Shown here in pieces: positions 34,957 through 43,971 of a DNA stretch of 64,000 nucleotides (position 1 is the first letter of the stretch; every line of letters begins with the position of its first letter). The position numbers and the translations under genes were made by a program. This DNA comes from JADJOM01 sp963817435. GTDB lineage: Bacteria > Gemmatimonadota > Gemmatimonadetes > Gemmatimonadales > GWC2-71-9. The stretch lies in the NCBI GenBank assembly GCA_963817435.1, contig CAWFNY010000004.1, positions 62,001-126,000 of the forward strand, in the 5' to 3' direction. A model generated the notes under the pieces. The model saw only the letters and a program-made list of their open reading frames with translations, was not told the origin of the DNA and did no database searches.

Positions 34957-35607
34957 ATGATTCGGTCGTACGCCATCGCGGTTGCCTGCCTCCTTTCGCC
35001 CATGTCACTCGCGGCACAGGAGACCGGCCGGTTCGCGGTGCTCCACGGGGCTGATACCGTCGCCATCGAGAGCTTCACGCGCCAGGATGTGGAGCTCAAG
35101 GGCCGCCTGCTCCGTGGTGCCGGTCCACAGGGACGGGAGCGGGTGCAGTATCGCGCGACGCTGGTCGACGATGGCAGCGCACCGCTGGTGGAGCTGACCG
35201 CCTGGCGCGCCGATGATCCCGAAGACGCCCCGGCGCGGCAGACGGCGCGGGTGATCTTCAAGGACGACAGCGTCGCCGTCGATGACGCCTCGCGCGCCTC
35301 GGGCGTCATGACGCGCATCTTCCCCACGCAGCGCTCGGCGATTCCCTACCTCAACCTCTCCACCGCCTGGCTGGAGCAGGCCACCCGCCGCCTGCTGGCG
35401 TCATCGGGTGACACGCTCTCGGTGCCCTTCTTCAATCTGGGTGGCGGCCAGACCGTGACCGGCGTGGCCCGCCGCTTCGCCGCCGACTCGGCCTCGGTAC
35501 AGCTCGGCTCCGTCGAGTTCCGCTTCCGGGTCGACCCGCAGGGCAGGATCCTCGGCGGCGCGGTCCCGGCCCAGGGGCTCCTCATCCTGCGCGCGCCGGC
35601 CAGCTGA
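34957..35607 (+). CDS. secreted protein of unknown function
   Basis: 216 residues, good ribosome site GAGGAG before the ATG. An N-terminal signal peptide (MIRSYAIAVACLLSPMSLAAQ, cleavage after AAQ) is followed by a beta-rich sequence with no motif I recognise. Similar AAQ-ending signals are common in this window. The gene is 14 bases upstream of the hybrid histidine kinase, so a shared transcript is likely. Confidence 0.7.
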   Translation: MIRSYAIAVACLLSPMSLAAQETGRFAVLHGADTVAIESFTRQDVELKGRLLRGAGPQGRERVQYRATLVDDGSAPLVELTAWRADDPEDAPARQTARVIFKDDSVAVDDASRASGVMTRIFPTQRSAIPYLNLSTAWLEQATRRLLASSGDTLSVPFFNLGGGQTVTGVARRFAADSASVQLGSVEFRFRVDPQGRILGGAVPAQGLLILRAPAS

Positions 35608-35621
35608 GACCGTAACCGCCC

Positions 35622-37730
35622 ATGCGGCTTCCGCAGCTCACCCGTCGGCAGATCCCGATCGCGATCGCGCTGCTCTACGCGGTCCTCGGCTCGTTCTGGA
35701 TCTGGTACTCCGACAGTGTGCTGCTGCACATCACCTCCCTGCCGAAGGAGGAGATGGCGCGGTACGGCACCTACAAGGGACTCTTTTACGTCATCGCCAC
35801 CGCGGTGCTCACCTGGTGGCTGGTGCGCCGCGCGCTCTCCGCGGTGGGCGCCGCCGAAGCCGCGCGCTTCGAGAGCGAGGCCCGCTACCAGCAGATCTTC
35901 GCGAAGACCACCTCCGTCTGCCTGCTCGTCGATGTCGAGTCGCTCCGCCTGGTCGATGTGAATCCCGCCGCCGTGCTCTTCTACGGCTGGACCCGGGACG
36001 AGCTCATCGGCAAGCTGCTGACCGAGATCAACGTCCAGACGGAAGCGGAGATCCGCGACATGGTGCTCGCGGCCGAGAGCGAACGGCGCAACTTCTTCGT
36101 CTTCCGCAACCGGCTCCGCTCCGCCGCGCTGCGCGATGTCGAGGTGCATTCCAGCCCGATCGTCCTCAACGGCCGCCGGACGCTCTTCTCGATCGTCCAC
36201 GACATCACCGATCGCGTCCGGGCCGAGCGGCAGCTCGTCGAGTCGGAGGCGAACTACCGCCGCGCGCTGGAGCAGGCCTCCGATGCGATCGTGGTGAGTG
36301 ACCGCCATGGCGTGATTCTCGACGTGAATGCCCGCGGCGAGGAACTCCTCGGCTACAGCCGCGGCGAGGCGATCGGCCGCCCCATCGAGGACTTCAGCCT
36401 GCCCGAGGACCGCGAGCGCATGCCGCTGCGCATGCGGGATCTTCTCGGCGGCCGGTCGGTGCTTTCCGAGCGCCGGCTGCTGCGCAAGAACGGCACTGTC
36501 GCCGAGGTGGAGATCAGCGCCCGCGACCTCGGTGACGGGCGCTTCCAGTCCATCATCCGCGATATCTCCGAACGGCGCCGGCTCGAGGAACAGCTCCGTC
36601 AGGCGCAGAAGATGGAGGCGGTGGGCCAGCTCACCGGCGGGATCGCGCACGACCTCAACAACCTGCTGACCGTCGTCCTCGCCAACAGCGAGATGATGGC
36701 CGGCGCGCTGCCGCCGGGGCGTGAGGACCTGGAGGGGGACCTCGGTGAGCTGCAGGCCGCGGCGCGCCGCGGCGCCCAGATGATCCGCAAGCTGCTCTCC
36801 TTCAGCCGGCACGCCCCACTCACCTACCAGGTGCTGGACCTCGGCCGGGTGGTCGAGGAGGTGCGCGGCACCCTCCGCCGGCTCCTCCCGGCGCATATCG
36901 ACGTGCAGTTCACCAGGGAGCCGGCACCGGTCAAGGTCCTCGCCGATGCCGGGGCGATCGAGCAGATCCTGCTCAACCTCTCCACCAATGCGCGTGATGC
37001 CATGCCCCGCGGCGGGATCCTGCACCTCTCCGCGCGCCGCGTCGACGTCGCCCGCCCCCCGGCGGGATCGCTGCCCGGGTCCTACGCCTGCCTCACCGTG
37101 CGCGACAACGGTGCCGGCATGGATGTGCGGGTGAAGGCGCGCGTGTTCGAACCCTTCTTCACCACCAAGCCCCCCGGCGAAGGAAGCGGACTCGGCATGG
37201 CGATGATCTACGGGCTGACCCAGCAGCACGGCGGGTTCATCGAACTCGACAGCCAGACCGGGACCGGGACCGAAGTGCGGGTCTACTTCCCTCTCGCCCG
37301 CGAGGACCAGCCTCTCACCGAACTCGCGCCGCCGCCGACCGGGCTGCGTGGCGGGGAGGAGTGCATCCTGCTGGTCGAGGACGAGGACGGCCTCCGCCGC
37401 GTGGCGCAGCGCGCGCTGGAGAAGGTGGGCTACCGCGTGATCACGGCCGCGGACGGCGTCGAGGCGCTGGAGCTCTATCGCGCCCGCGCGGCGGAGATCG
37501 ACCTCGTCATCACCGACGTGGTCATGCCGAAGCTCGGTGGCATCGCGCTCTACCGCAGCCTGCGCCAGGAGGGATTCGCGGTGCGCTTCCTCTTCACCAG
37601 CGGCTACGCCGCGCACGAGATCATGCACGGCGACATGCCGGACAACGAACTCGCGCTGCTCCAGAAGCCGTGGACTCTTGCCGACCTCACCCACCGGGTG
37701 CGTGAGGTCATCGACCGGGTTCCCAGGTAA
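35622..37730 (+). CDS. hybrid sensor histidine kinase (2 TM, 2 PAS, HisKA, HATPase, REC)
   Basis: 702 residues. Two N-terminal membrane segments (about 11-35 and 53-72), PAS 1 (about 86-200), PAS 2 (about 210-318), then the dimerisation domain with phospho-acceptor His343 in GGIAHDLNNLL, ATPase motifs STNARDAMPRGG (N box), VRDNGAGM and GEGSGLGMAM, and a C-terminal receiver domain with phospho-acceptor Asp632 in VITDVVMPKLGG. No output domain follows the receiver, so phosphate must pass to another protein or the receiver tunes the kinase. Downstream gene is a small membrane protein four bases away. The signal is unknown. Confidence 0.92.
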   Translation: MRLPQLTRRQIPIAIALLYAVLGSFWIWYSDSVLLHITSLPKEEMARYGTYKGLFYVIATAVLTWWLVRRALSAVGAAEAARFESEARYQQIFAKTTSVCLLVDVESLRLVDVNPAAVLFYGWTRDELIGKLLTEINVQTEAEIRDMVLAAESERRNFFVFRNRLRSAALRDVEVHSSPIVLNGRRTLFSIVHDITDRVRAERQLVESEANYRRALEQASDAIVVSDRHGVILDVNARGEELLGYSRGEAIGRPIEDFSLPEDRERMPLRMRDLLGGRSVLSERRLLRKNGTVAEVEISARDLGDGRFQSIIRDISERRRLEEQLRQAQKMEAVGQLTGGIAHDLNNLLTVVLANSEMMAGALPPGREDLEGDLGELQAAARRGAQMIRKLLSFSRHAPLTYQVLDLGRVVEEVRGTLRRLLPAHIDVQFTREPAPVKVLADAGAIEQILLNLSTNARDAMPRGGILHLSARRVDVARPPAGSLPGSYACLTVRDNGAGMDVRVKARVFEPFFTTKPPGEGSGLGMAMIYGLTQQHGGFIELDSQTGTGTEVRVYFPLAREDQPLTELAPPPTGLRGGEECILLVEDEDGLRRVAQRALEKVGYRVITAADGVEALELYRARAAEIDLVITDVVMPKLGGIALYRSLRQEGFAVRFLFTSGYAAHEIMHGDMPDNELALLQKPWTLADLTHRVREVIDRVPR

Positions 37731-37733
37731 CCG

Positions 37734-38354
37734 ATGTCCCGCCTGCTCGCCCTGGCGCTCTTCGCCGGCAGCCTGCTGCTCATCGTCTGCGCGGCGCTCC
37801 ATCCCGTCCTTCCCCTCACGGCGGAGGGGGATCTCCAGCTCATCGCCGCCACGCCGCACTGGTACTGGATGCACCTCGGCCTCCTGCACGCCACCGGGCT
37901 GATCGTCGCCGGCATCTGGGCGCGCTGGCTCCGCGCGCATGCCGACGAGCGGCGTGGACTCGGGCTGGCCTTCGCGGTGTTCGGAATCGGGCAGGCGCTC
38001 AACGGCGTGAACATCGCCTTCATGGCGGGGACGGGGACCCGCTTCGCCGCGATGTATGCAGCGGGTGCCGACGTCCTGAATGTCTATCAGGCGCTGCACG
38101 GCTTCGCGGTGATGTGCGGGCGACTGTCGGGATTCCTCGTGGCCATCGCGGCGGGCATCATCGCGGCCACCACCGCCGCCCGCGCGCGCGAACCCCGGGC
38201 CCTGGTGGCGCTCGCCTGGTTCGCCTGCGTCGCGGGGCTGGCCGGCGACTTCTTCGCCCCGCCCGGTCACCCGCTGATGCTGACGGCGGTCGGGCTGATG
38301 GCGGTCTGGCAGGTGGTGACGGCGGTCAGACTCTTGCGGGGAGCATCCTCATAG
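37734..38354 (+). CDS. polytopic membrane protein of unknown function
   Basis: 206 residues with about six hydrophobic segments (LALALFAGSLLLIVCAALHP, GLLHATGLIVAGIWARWL, FAVFGIGQALNGVNIAFMAG, LVALAWFACVAGLAG and others). I recognise no family signature. It starts three bases after the histidine kinase stop, so it is co-transcribed and may be linked to its signalling. A half-copy of the GTCATCCC repeat follows the gene. Confidence 0.6.
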   Translation: MSRLLALALFAGSLLLIVCAALHPVLPLTAEGDLQLIAATPHWYWMHLGLLHATGLIVAGIWARWLRAHADERRGLGLAFAVFGIGQALNGVNIAFMAGTGTRFAAMYAAGADVLNVYQALHGFAVMCGRLSGFLVAIAAGIIAATTAARAREPRALVALAWFACVAGLAGDFFAPPGHPLMLTAVGLMAVWQVVTAVRLLRGASS

Positions 38355-38368
38355 AGGGGTCAGCCTGC

Positions 38369-38389
38369 CGGGCGCAGCGAGGGATCCCT
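38369..38389. repeat. fragment of the GTCATCCC palindrome family
   Basis: GCGCAGCGAGGGATCCCTT, the core of the dispersed palindrome, without its outer ends, lies between two convergent genes. It is a decayed half-copy. Confidence 0.5.
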
Positions 38390-38407
38390 TCAGGCTCCCC
38401 ACCGCCT

Positions 38408-39541
38408 TCATTCCCGATTCACCCCGGCGCCGTACGTTCTTCCCTTCCACTCGACCCGGGTCCGCCCGCGCAGTGTCGAGCGCAGGATGATGCAGAGCGA
38501 CATGAGCGCGCCCACCGGATAGCCGAAGCCGAACCACATCGGGATCCGCATCCCGAACGAGATCAGTGACCAGAAACCGAGCGAGGCGATCACGGCGATC
38601 CTCGCGGCCGGCACCAGCACGGCGGGGCATTGCAGTGCCAGCACCGCCGGCGGCAGCAGCCAGTAGAGCATCGCGACGCTGAGCGTCACCGGCACCAGCG
38701 CCCGCAGGATCGGCTCATCCGGGTAGGAGCGGCGTCCTCCGAGGTAGATGTTCTTCGACCAGCCCTCGATGATCTCGCCGAGATTGGTGTACATCCGGGT
38801 CGTCATCAGGGTCTCCGCAAAGGCGAACCGGATCACCTTGCCCGCCCGCCAGAATGCCTGCGCCAGCGCGAGATCTTCCGCGACCTCCATGCGCACCGCC
38901 TCGTGGGTGCCGACGGCTTCGTAGGCTTCGCGGCGAACCATGATGAACTGGCCGTTGGCGATGACGTCGCGGGCGCGGCGGGCGCGATTCACGGTGTCGG
39001 GATGGTAGCGGAGCCCGAGCAGCAGCCAGATCTGCGGCATGATCAGGCGCTCCCAGAACGAGCCGCACTCCTGGTGCGGCGCGACCGTCACTAGATCGGC
39101 GTTCGCCGCCGCCCCGGCGCCGACGGCGCGGGCGATCAGCTCCGGCTCATGCCTGGTGTCGGCGTCGGTGAAGAGCAGAATCTCGCCCGTCGCGGCGCGA
39201 TACCCCTGGTAGCAGGCCCACGGCTTTCCGTACCATCCTTCCGGCAACGCACCGCCCTGGATGACCTTCAGTCTGGGATCGGTGGCGGCGATCCGCTCGG
39301 CGATCGCCGCGGTGTCATCCGTGGAACGGTCGTCCACCACGAACAGCTCGAGCGTCGGATAGGTCGAAGCGAGGATGGAGCGGACGACGCCCTCGAGCGC
39401 GGCGGCCTCGTTCCGGGCGGGGATGATGACGCTGACCCCGGGGCCGATGACGGGAGTCGCGCGGCGGAGATTCGGCTCTCTGCGTGCGAGCCGGATGAGG
39501 GCCAGGTATGGCAGCAGCCAGGGGAGGGCGTAGAGCAGCAC
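38408..39541 (-). CDS. membrane-associated GT2 glycosyltransferase
   Basis: 377 residues. The GT-A core has SVIIPARNEAAALEGVV, FVVDDRSTDDTAAIAE, the DxD-type metal site in LLFTDADTRHEP and the later EVAEDLALAQAFWRAG block. One N-terminal and three C-terminal membrane segments place it at the cytoplasmic membrane. The layout resembles HpnB/carotenoid- or hopanoid-associated GT2 enzymes, but no hopanoid or carotenoid gene is nearby, so the acceptor is open. Confidence 0.82.
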   Translation of the reverse strand: MLLYALPWLLPYLALIRLARREPNLRRATPVIGPGVSVIIPARNEAAALEGVVRSILASTYPTLELFVVDDRSTDDTAAIAERIAATDPRLKVIQGGALPEGWYGKPWACYQGYRAATGEILLFTDADTRHEPELIARAVGAGAAANADLVTVAPHQECGSFWERLIMPQIWLLLGLRYHPDTVNRARRARDVIANGQFIMVRREAYEAVGTHEAVRMEVAEDLALAQAFWRAGKVIRFAFAETLMTTRMYTNLGEIIEGWSKNIYLGGRRSYPDEPILRALVPVTLSVAMLYWLLPPAVLALQCPAVLVPAARIAVIASLGFWSLISFGMRIPMWFGFGYPVGALMSLCIILRSTLRGRTRVEWKGRTYGAGVNRE

Positions 39542-39564
39542 GGTCGCGGAAGGTCAGGGATGAG

Positions 39565-39693
39565 GCGGGAGGAAGGGGGAAGAGGGAAGGGGGAAGTGGG
39601 AAGGGGGAAGAGGGAAGAGGGAAGAGGGAAGAGGGAAGAGGGAAGAGGAAGCATGAATACTTGAGATCTCTTCCCTCTTCCCCCTTCCCTCTC
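39565..39693. repeat. purine/pyrimidine heptamer-repeat palindrome (GGGAAGA)n ... (TCTTCCC)n
   Basis: A purine arm of many GGGAAGA units (to about 39650) and a shorter pyrimidine arm (39669-39693) separated by about 20 bases. It can form a long hairpin or a triplex. It has the same arms as the composite elements at 58857 and 61711 but lacks the inner palindrome. Confidence 0.75.
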
Positions 39694-39699
39694 ACTCGA

Positions 39700-40266
39700 T
39701 CACCGGTGCCGGACCACGGCGTGGAGCTCCGCTTCGATCTGCTCGAGCTGCCGTTCGATGTCGTGGGTGTCGAGCGCGCTGTCGGGGGCGGGGACCCCGT
39801 TCTGGGTGAACAGCGTGGCGACCAGCGCGTCGGTGTAGCCGACCACCGCGACGGCGATCCCCTTGTCTAGAGTCGAATTCAGGCGGAGAATGATGGCCAT
39901 GGCCTGACGCTGGCGAAGCCCGGTGAGGACCGGGCCGATTCGGCGGGTGATCAGCTCCCGCAGGTACTGGAGCTCCTCCACGATCTCCCCGGCGGCAAGT
40001 CCCCGCGCCGCGCCGAAGCGGCCGTAGTGCTCGCAGGCGTGGTGCCAGACCTCGTTGACCGCACGGCGCATCGGTCCGACGCCCTCGATCATGATGTCGA
40101 AGAGCAGGCGGAGTTCCCGCTCCAGGGTCTTGGAAGGGATGGCGGAGGCGGTCGCCACGCGGGCGGTCAGCCACGCCGCCCACTCCTTGATCATGGCATC
40201 GCGATGGTCGGCCATGGCCCGGCCAACGGTGAGCAGCGTCGGTTGCGATGCGCGCAATCGTGACAC
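39700..40266 (-). CDS. RsbRD-like N-terminal-domain protein
   Basis: About 188 residues from the GTG at 40266; ATG at 40215 (MADHRDAMIKEW) is an alternative. All-helical with HRDAMIKEWAAWLTARV, VWHHACEHYGRFGAARGLA and EIVEELQYLRELITRRI, the pattern of the RsbRD N-terminal domain found in stressosome co-antagonists and some histidine kinases. There is no STAS or kinase domain, so this is a stand-alone sensor-like domain. It is preceded by a short divergent intergenic region and followed by the heptamer-repeat palindrome. Confidence 0.65.
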   Translation of the reverse strand: MSRLRASQPTLLTVGRAMADHRDAMIKEWAAWLTARVATASAIPSKTLERELRLLFDIMIEGVGPMRRAVNEVWHHACEHYGRFGAARGLAAGEIVEELQYLRELITRRIGPVLTGLRQRQAMAIILRLNSTLDKGIAVAVVGYTDALVATLFTQNGVPAPDSALDTHDIERQLEQIEAELHAVVRHR

Positions 40267-40412
40267 TCCAGGGCGGGGGAAGCCGGAGATCCGATCGGGA
40301 GAGGACTGTCGGGTCGAATGAATTCGGGCCAGAACTGGCGGCCAGGGCAACCGGACTGGCCAGCCACGCGACATCCGTCCCGTCGGGGCGAAAATCTACA
40401 CCGGGAGAGCTG

Positions 40413-41379
40413 ATGGGGTCAAAGACGATGGTCCGCCCGCCGCGGCTGGCACGCGGGTCGCGCGTCGCGCTGGTGGCGCCCGCGGGTCCGCTCGGCGAGC
40501 GGGATGACGTCCAGCGCGGCGTGGAGCTGTGTCAGGCACTCGGCTACGAGGCGGTGCCCGGCGCGCACGTGCTCGACCGCTACGGCTATCTCGCCGGCAC
40601 CGACCAGGCGCGGCTCGCCGATCTCAACCTGGCGCTCCGCGATCCCGCCATCGACGCGGTCTGGTGCCTGCGCGGCGGCTACGGCATGACCCGGATCCTC
40701 CCCTACGTGGATCTCGAGGCGCTCTCCCGCCACCCCAAGGCCGTCATCGGCTTCTCGGACATCACCGCACTCCTGCTTGCGATCTACCGCGCAACCGGCG
40801 TGGTGACCTTTCACGGTCCGATGAGCCGGGCGCCGCTCACCGCCTTCAGCCGTACCCACTTCGAAGCGGCACTCGCGACTCCCGAGCCCGCCGGCCGGCT
40901 CGGCCGGCTCACGCCCTCCCGGTGGCGTGCTCGTGCCCCGGAGCCCCAGGATCCGCGCCATCCGCGTCGGCGTCGCCGAGGGCCCGCTCATCGGGGGGAA
41001 CCTCAGCCTGCTGACCGCCCTCGCGGGGACCCGCCACTTCCCCCCGCTCGACGGCGCGATCCTCTTCCTCGAGGACATCGGCGAGGACCTGTATCGCGTG
41101 GACCGGATGTTCTCCCAGCTCCGGATGATCGGGGCCTTCGACCGCATCGCGGGAGTCATGTTCGGCCAGTTCACCGACATGAAGCGCGGCGCCGGTGACG
41201 GCGGAGCCCTCGGCTTCGACGAGGTGCTCACCACCTACTTCGCGCCACTCGGCGTCCCGGTGGCATACGGCTTCCCCTTCGGTCACGTCGACGATCAGTG
41301 GACGCTGCCGATCGGCGCCCGCGCCCGGCTCGATGCCGGGGCCGGCGAACTCGACATCCTCGACGCGGCCGTGACCTGA
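40413..41379 (+). pseudogene. LD-carboxypeptidase (S66/MccF-like), frameshifted
   Basis: Two frames together encode a complete S66 peptidase. The first (ATG 40413, GGGAGA upstream) gives SRVALVAPAGPLGE, CLRGGYGM and the nucleophile Ser in GFSDITALLLAIY; it shifts at a CCCTCCC run near 40914-40922. The second frame continues with GPLIGGNLSLL, the catalytic Glu in LFLEDIGEDLYRVDRM and His in GFPFGHVDD and ends at 41379. One extra (or two missing) bases explain the shift. The enzyme would cleave tetrapeptide LD-bonds in cell-wall recycling. Either a genuine recent pseudogene or a sequencing error in a C-run. The following hydrolase start overlaps its stop. Confidence 0.8.
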
Positions 41380-42212
41380 TGGCGACGCCGAGCCTCACGC
41401 GTCACTCCCTGCCCGGAGTCCTCGGTCCCATCGCCGTGGACATCCGCACCAGCGAGCGCCAGGGGGCGCGGCCGGCGGTGCTGATCCTGCCCGGGTTCAA
41501 GGGATTCAAGGAGTGGGGGATGTTCCCGGCACTCGCCGAACGGATCGCTCGCGCTGGCTTCAGCGCGGTCTCGGTCAATGTGAGCGGCGCCGGCCTCGAC
41601 GACCACGGGCGCTTCGTCTTCCCCGAGCGATTCGGTCACAACACCTTCTCGGCGGAACTGGAAGACGTTCGGCGCGTGCTCGATGCGCTGGAGCACGGCC
41701 AGCTCGGCATGGTGCCGACATCGCGCATCGGGCTGGTGGGACACTCCCGTGGCGGCGGCATGGCTATCCTCACCGCCGGCCGCGACCCGCGGGTGCAGGC
41801 CCTCGTCACCTGGGCCGCCATCTCGACGGTCGATCGCTGGCCGGACAAAGAGGAAGAGTGGCGCGCCGCCGGAAAGCTCGACATCACCAACGCCCGCACC
41901 GGCGACATCCTGCCGCTCTACGTCGACGTGCTCGACGATGTCTTCGCCAATCGCGAGCGGCTCGACATCACCGCGGCGGCCGGCCGGCTGACGATCCCCT
42001 GGCTGCTGCTCCACGGCTCCGCCGATCCCTCGGTGCCGCTCGCCGAGGCCCGCGTGCTCAGCGCCGCGGCATCACCCTCCAATCCGCCACGGCTGATCAT
42101 TATTGATGGGGCAGGGCACACCCTCGGCGCAGTGCACCCGTTCGCCGGGATGACCCCCGACCTGGCCCTGGCGCTCGACGAGACCCTGAAATGGCTGGGA
42201 CGGTACCTGTGA
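41379..42212 (+). CDS. alpha/beta hydrolase (dienelactone hydrolase-like)
   Basis: 277 residues. The start ATG overlaps the stop of the LD-carboxypeptidase frame (TGATG). Features: AVLILPGFKGFKEWGMFP near the oxyanion hole, nucleophile elbow GHSRGGG, acid in LLHGSADPSVPL, and His in IDGAGHTLGAVHP. It is a general esterase/peptidase-like fold with unknown substrate. Coupling to LD-carboxypeptidase suggests a role around cell-wall turnover, but this is only positional. Confidence 0.8.
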   Translation: MATPSLTRHSLPGVLGPIAVDIRTSERQGARPAVLILPGFKGFKEWGMFPALAERIARAGFSAVSVNVSGAGLDDHGRFVFPERFGHNTFSAELEDVRRVLDALEHGQLGMVPTSRIGLVGHSRGGGMAILTAGRDPRVQALVTWAAISTVDRWPDKEEEWRAAGKLDITNARTGDILPLYVDVLDDVFANRERLDITAAAGRLTIPWLLLHGSADPSVPLAEARVLSAAASPSNPPRLIIIDGAGHTLGAVHPFAGMTPDLALALDETLKWLGRYL

Positions 42213-42231
42213 TGCCGGTGTGGTGGCGGTC

Positions 42232-42253
42232 GGGGCGACCGGCCGGTCGCCCC
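42232..42253. repeat. perfect 22-bp palindrome GGGGCGACCGG/CCGGTCGCCCC
   Basis: A perfect palindrome between the hydrolase and the fmdB-like gene, matching the imperfect copy at 27132-27154. It may act as a terminator. Confidence 0.65.
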
Positions 42254-42269
42254 TACTTATATTCATCCC

Positions 42270-42497
42270 ATGCCCATCTACGAATACCACTGCCCCTCCT
42301 GCAACGCGGACTTCGAGCTCTTCGTCCGCGGTGAGACCAGGATCGCCTGCCCTTCCTGCGAGAGCCGGAAGATCGAGCGGCGCATGTCCCTCCCGGCGCG
42401 CCCTGCCGGCGGTACCGGCTTCGCCGACTACACCAACCTCGGCCCGCCCAAGAGTGGTGGTGGGGGCTGCGGCGGAGGTGGATGCGGCTGCCACTGA
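42270..42497 (+). CDS. FmdB-type zinc ribbon protein
   Basis: 75 residues. MPIYEYHCPSCNADFELF with a second pair CPSC is the FmdB/putative regulatory zinc ribbon, four Cys for one zinc. The C-terminus GGGGCGGGGCGCH is Gly- and Cys-rich. Its role is not known; this small family is widespread. It overlaps the next gene by 16 bases. Confidence 0.85.
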   Translation: MPIYEYHCPSCNADFELFVRGETRIACPSCESRKIERRMSLPARPAGGTGFADYTNLGPPKSGGGGCGGGGCGCH

Positions 42498-43081
42498 GCT
42501 CGCTGCAGGCCATCCTGGCGGAGCGCCTCGGCGCGCGCCCGCCGGCCGAGATCGAGCCGCAACCGGATGACGAGGGAGTCCCACCCCAACTGGCGGCGGT
42601 CGCCGTCATCCTTGCTCCTGACCCCGACAGCGTCCTCCTGATCCGCCGGGCCGAGCGGGAAGGCGATCCATGGTCCGGCCATGTCGGTCTCCCCGGCGGC
42701 CGCCTGGACCCCACCGACGCCGATCTCTGCATCACCGCGATGCGGGAAACCGTCGAAGAAGTCGGCTGCACCCTCTCCCGCGATAACCTCCTCGGCGCGC
42801 TCGATGACGTCTGGCCCCGGACGCCCGGACCACGGCTCATCGTCGTTCGCCCCTTCGTCTTCGGCATCCCGGAGCGGCCCCCGCTCCTTCCCAACCGCGA
42901 AGTCGCCGACGCCTTCTGGGTTCCTCTCGGCGAACTCCGCGACCCCTCCATCTATCGCGAGACGCCGCTCCAGGTCCGGGGCGAGGAGCGCCTCTTCCCG
43001 GCCTACCATCTCGGCCCCCGCGATCTGGTCTGGGGGCTGACCGAACGGATCCTGACCCCCCTCCTCGACCTCGCCCGCTAG
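42482..43081 (+). CDS. NUDIX hydrolase (CoA pyrophosphatase type)
   Basis: 199 residues. The NUDIX box runs through LPGGRLDPTDADLCITAMRE and TVEEVG, with the CoA-pyrophosphatase marker LLIRRAEREGDPWSGHVG just before it. Such enzymes cleave CoA or its derivatives to 4'-phosphopantetheine and 3',5'-ADP. The conserved Glu of the box is Asp here. Overlaps fmdB. Confidence 0.85.
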   Translation: MRLPLSSLQAILAERLGARPPAEIEPQPDDEGVPPQLAAVAVILAPDPDSVLLIRRAEREGDPWSGHVGLPGGRLDPTDADLCITAMRETVEEVGCTLSRDNLLGALDDVWPRTPGPRLIVVRPFVFGIPERPPLLPNREVADAFWVPLGELRDPSIYRETPLQVRGEERLFPAYHLGPRDLVWGLTERILTPLLDLAR

Positions 43082-43126
43082 CCGCACCGAAGCGCCAGCA
43101 GTCCGACAGTATCCAGACTTTGCGCC

Positions 43127-43143
43127 CCGAAGTCCCACTTCGG
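43127..43143 (+). terminator. weak hairpin after the NUDIX gene
   Basis: A 7-bp stem CCGAAGT/ACTTCGG with a 3-base loop, followed by CCGCCCTT rather than a T-run. A possible terminator or pause site. Confidence 0.35.
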
Positions 43144-43243
43144 CCGCCCTTCCATGCCGAGCCATCGCGAAACCGGCACTGCAGGTCCTCCCGCCGTCCA
43201 AGACCGGATGGACGCTTGTGTTTAGAGCATGGTCAACCGATAA

Positions 43244-43257
43244 TTAGTCGAGACTAA
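43244..43257. promoter_or_regulatory. DtxR/MntR-type operator TTAGTC-N2-GACTAA
   Basis: A 14-bp inverted repeat 25 bases upstream of the DtxR-family gene, overlapping a TAATTA -10-like sequence (43241-43246). It resembles known DtxR, IdeR and MntR boxes (TTAG...CTAA) and is the obvious site for metal-dependent autorepression of the regulator-transporter operon. Confidence 0.65.
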
Positions 43258-43281
43258 ACCCCTGATTCGCAAGAAAGAACC

Positions 43282-43971
43282 ATGTGCCCTAATGTCGCGC
43301 ACGAGCCTCTGACCCAGTCGGTCGAGGACTACCTCAAGGCCATCTACCGGCTCTCCCTGAACGGGCAGCCGGCGGCGACGAGCGAGATCGCGCAGCACCT
43401 CGCCCTCGCGGCGCCTTCGGTGAGCGGCATGATCAAACGCCTCTCCGAGCAGGGGCTGCTCGAACATGAGCCATACAAGGGCGTGCAGCTCACCGCCGAC
43501 GGCCGTCGGCTGGCGCTCCGCATGGTGCGCAGGCACCGGATTCTCGAGGCTTACCTGGTCGGCTTCCTCGGTTATGGCTGGGAGGTGGTTCACGAGGAGG
43601 CGGAGCGGCTGGAGCACGCGGTGAGTGATGCCCTGATCGAGCGCATGGCGAACGCGCTCGGCGACCCCCATTTCGATCCCCACGGCGACCCGATTCCCGC
43701 GGCCGACGGCACGATCGCGGAGCTGGTCTACACGCCGCTCTCCGAGATTGCTCCCGGCGAGACCGTCGTGGTGCGCCGGGCCGACACCAACCACGCGGAC
43801 CGGCTGCGCTACATCGCGAGCTTCGGGCTCACGCCCGGTGCCCGCGCCACCGTGATCGACCGCCAGCCCTTCCACGGGCCGGTGACGATCGTGGTCGACG
43901 GCATCCGGCATGTCCTGGGCGACGAAATCGCGCGGCTCCTTCTCTGTGCGCGGCCCGAGGTCTCGGCATGA
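43282..43971 (+). CDS. DtxR/MntR-family metal-dependent regulator
   Basis: 229 residues. The N-terminal winged helix reads QSVEDYLKAIYRLS, TSEIAQHLALAAPSVSGMIKRL and GLLEHEPYKGVQLT; the dimerisation domain follows (RRHRILEAYLVGFLGYGWEVVHEEA) with the metal-binding Glu and His residues, and a C-terminal FeoA/SH3-like domain (from about 145). Upon binding Mn or Fe it should repress transcription. A matching inverted repeat lies just upstream. Its stop overlaps the metal transporter start (ATGA), so it controls mntH directly. Confidence 0.9.
   Translation: MCPNVAHEPLTQSVEDYLKAIYRLSLNGQPAATSEIAQHLALAAPSVSGMIKRLSEQGLLEHEPYKGVQLTADGRRLALRMVRRHRILEAYLVGFLGYGWEVVHEEAERLEHAVSDALIERMANALGDPHFDPHGDPIPAADGTIAELVYTPLSEIAPGETVVVRRADTNHADRLRYIASFGLTPGARATVIDRQPFHGPVTIVVDGIRHVLGDEIARLLLCARPEVSA

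Noticed and set aside
35346..38270. Long minus-strand frame opposite the histidine kinase
   Set aside because: Shadow of a clear multi-domain kinase; no recognisable motifs.
40905..40930. Programmed ribosomal frameshift in the LD-carboxypeptidase
   Set aside because: The C-run lacks a slippery heptamer pattern and a stimulatory structure; a plain indel explains it.
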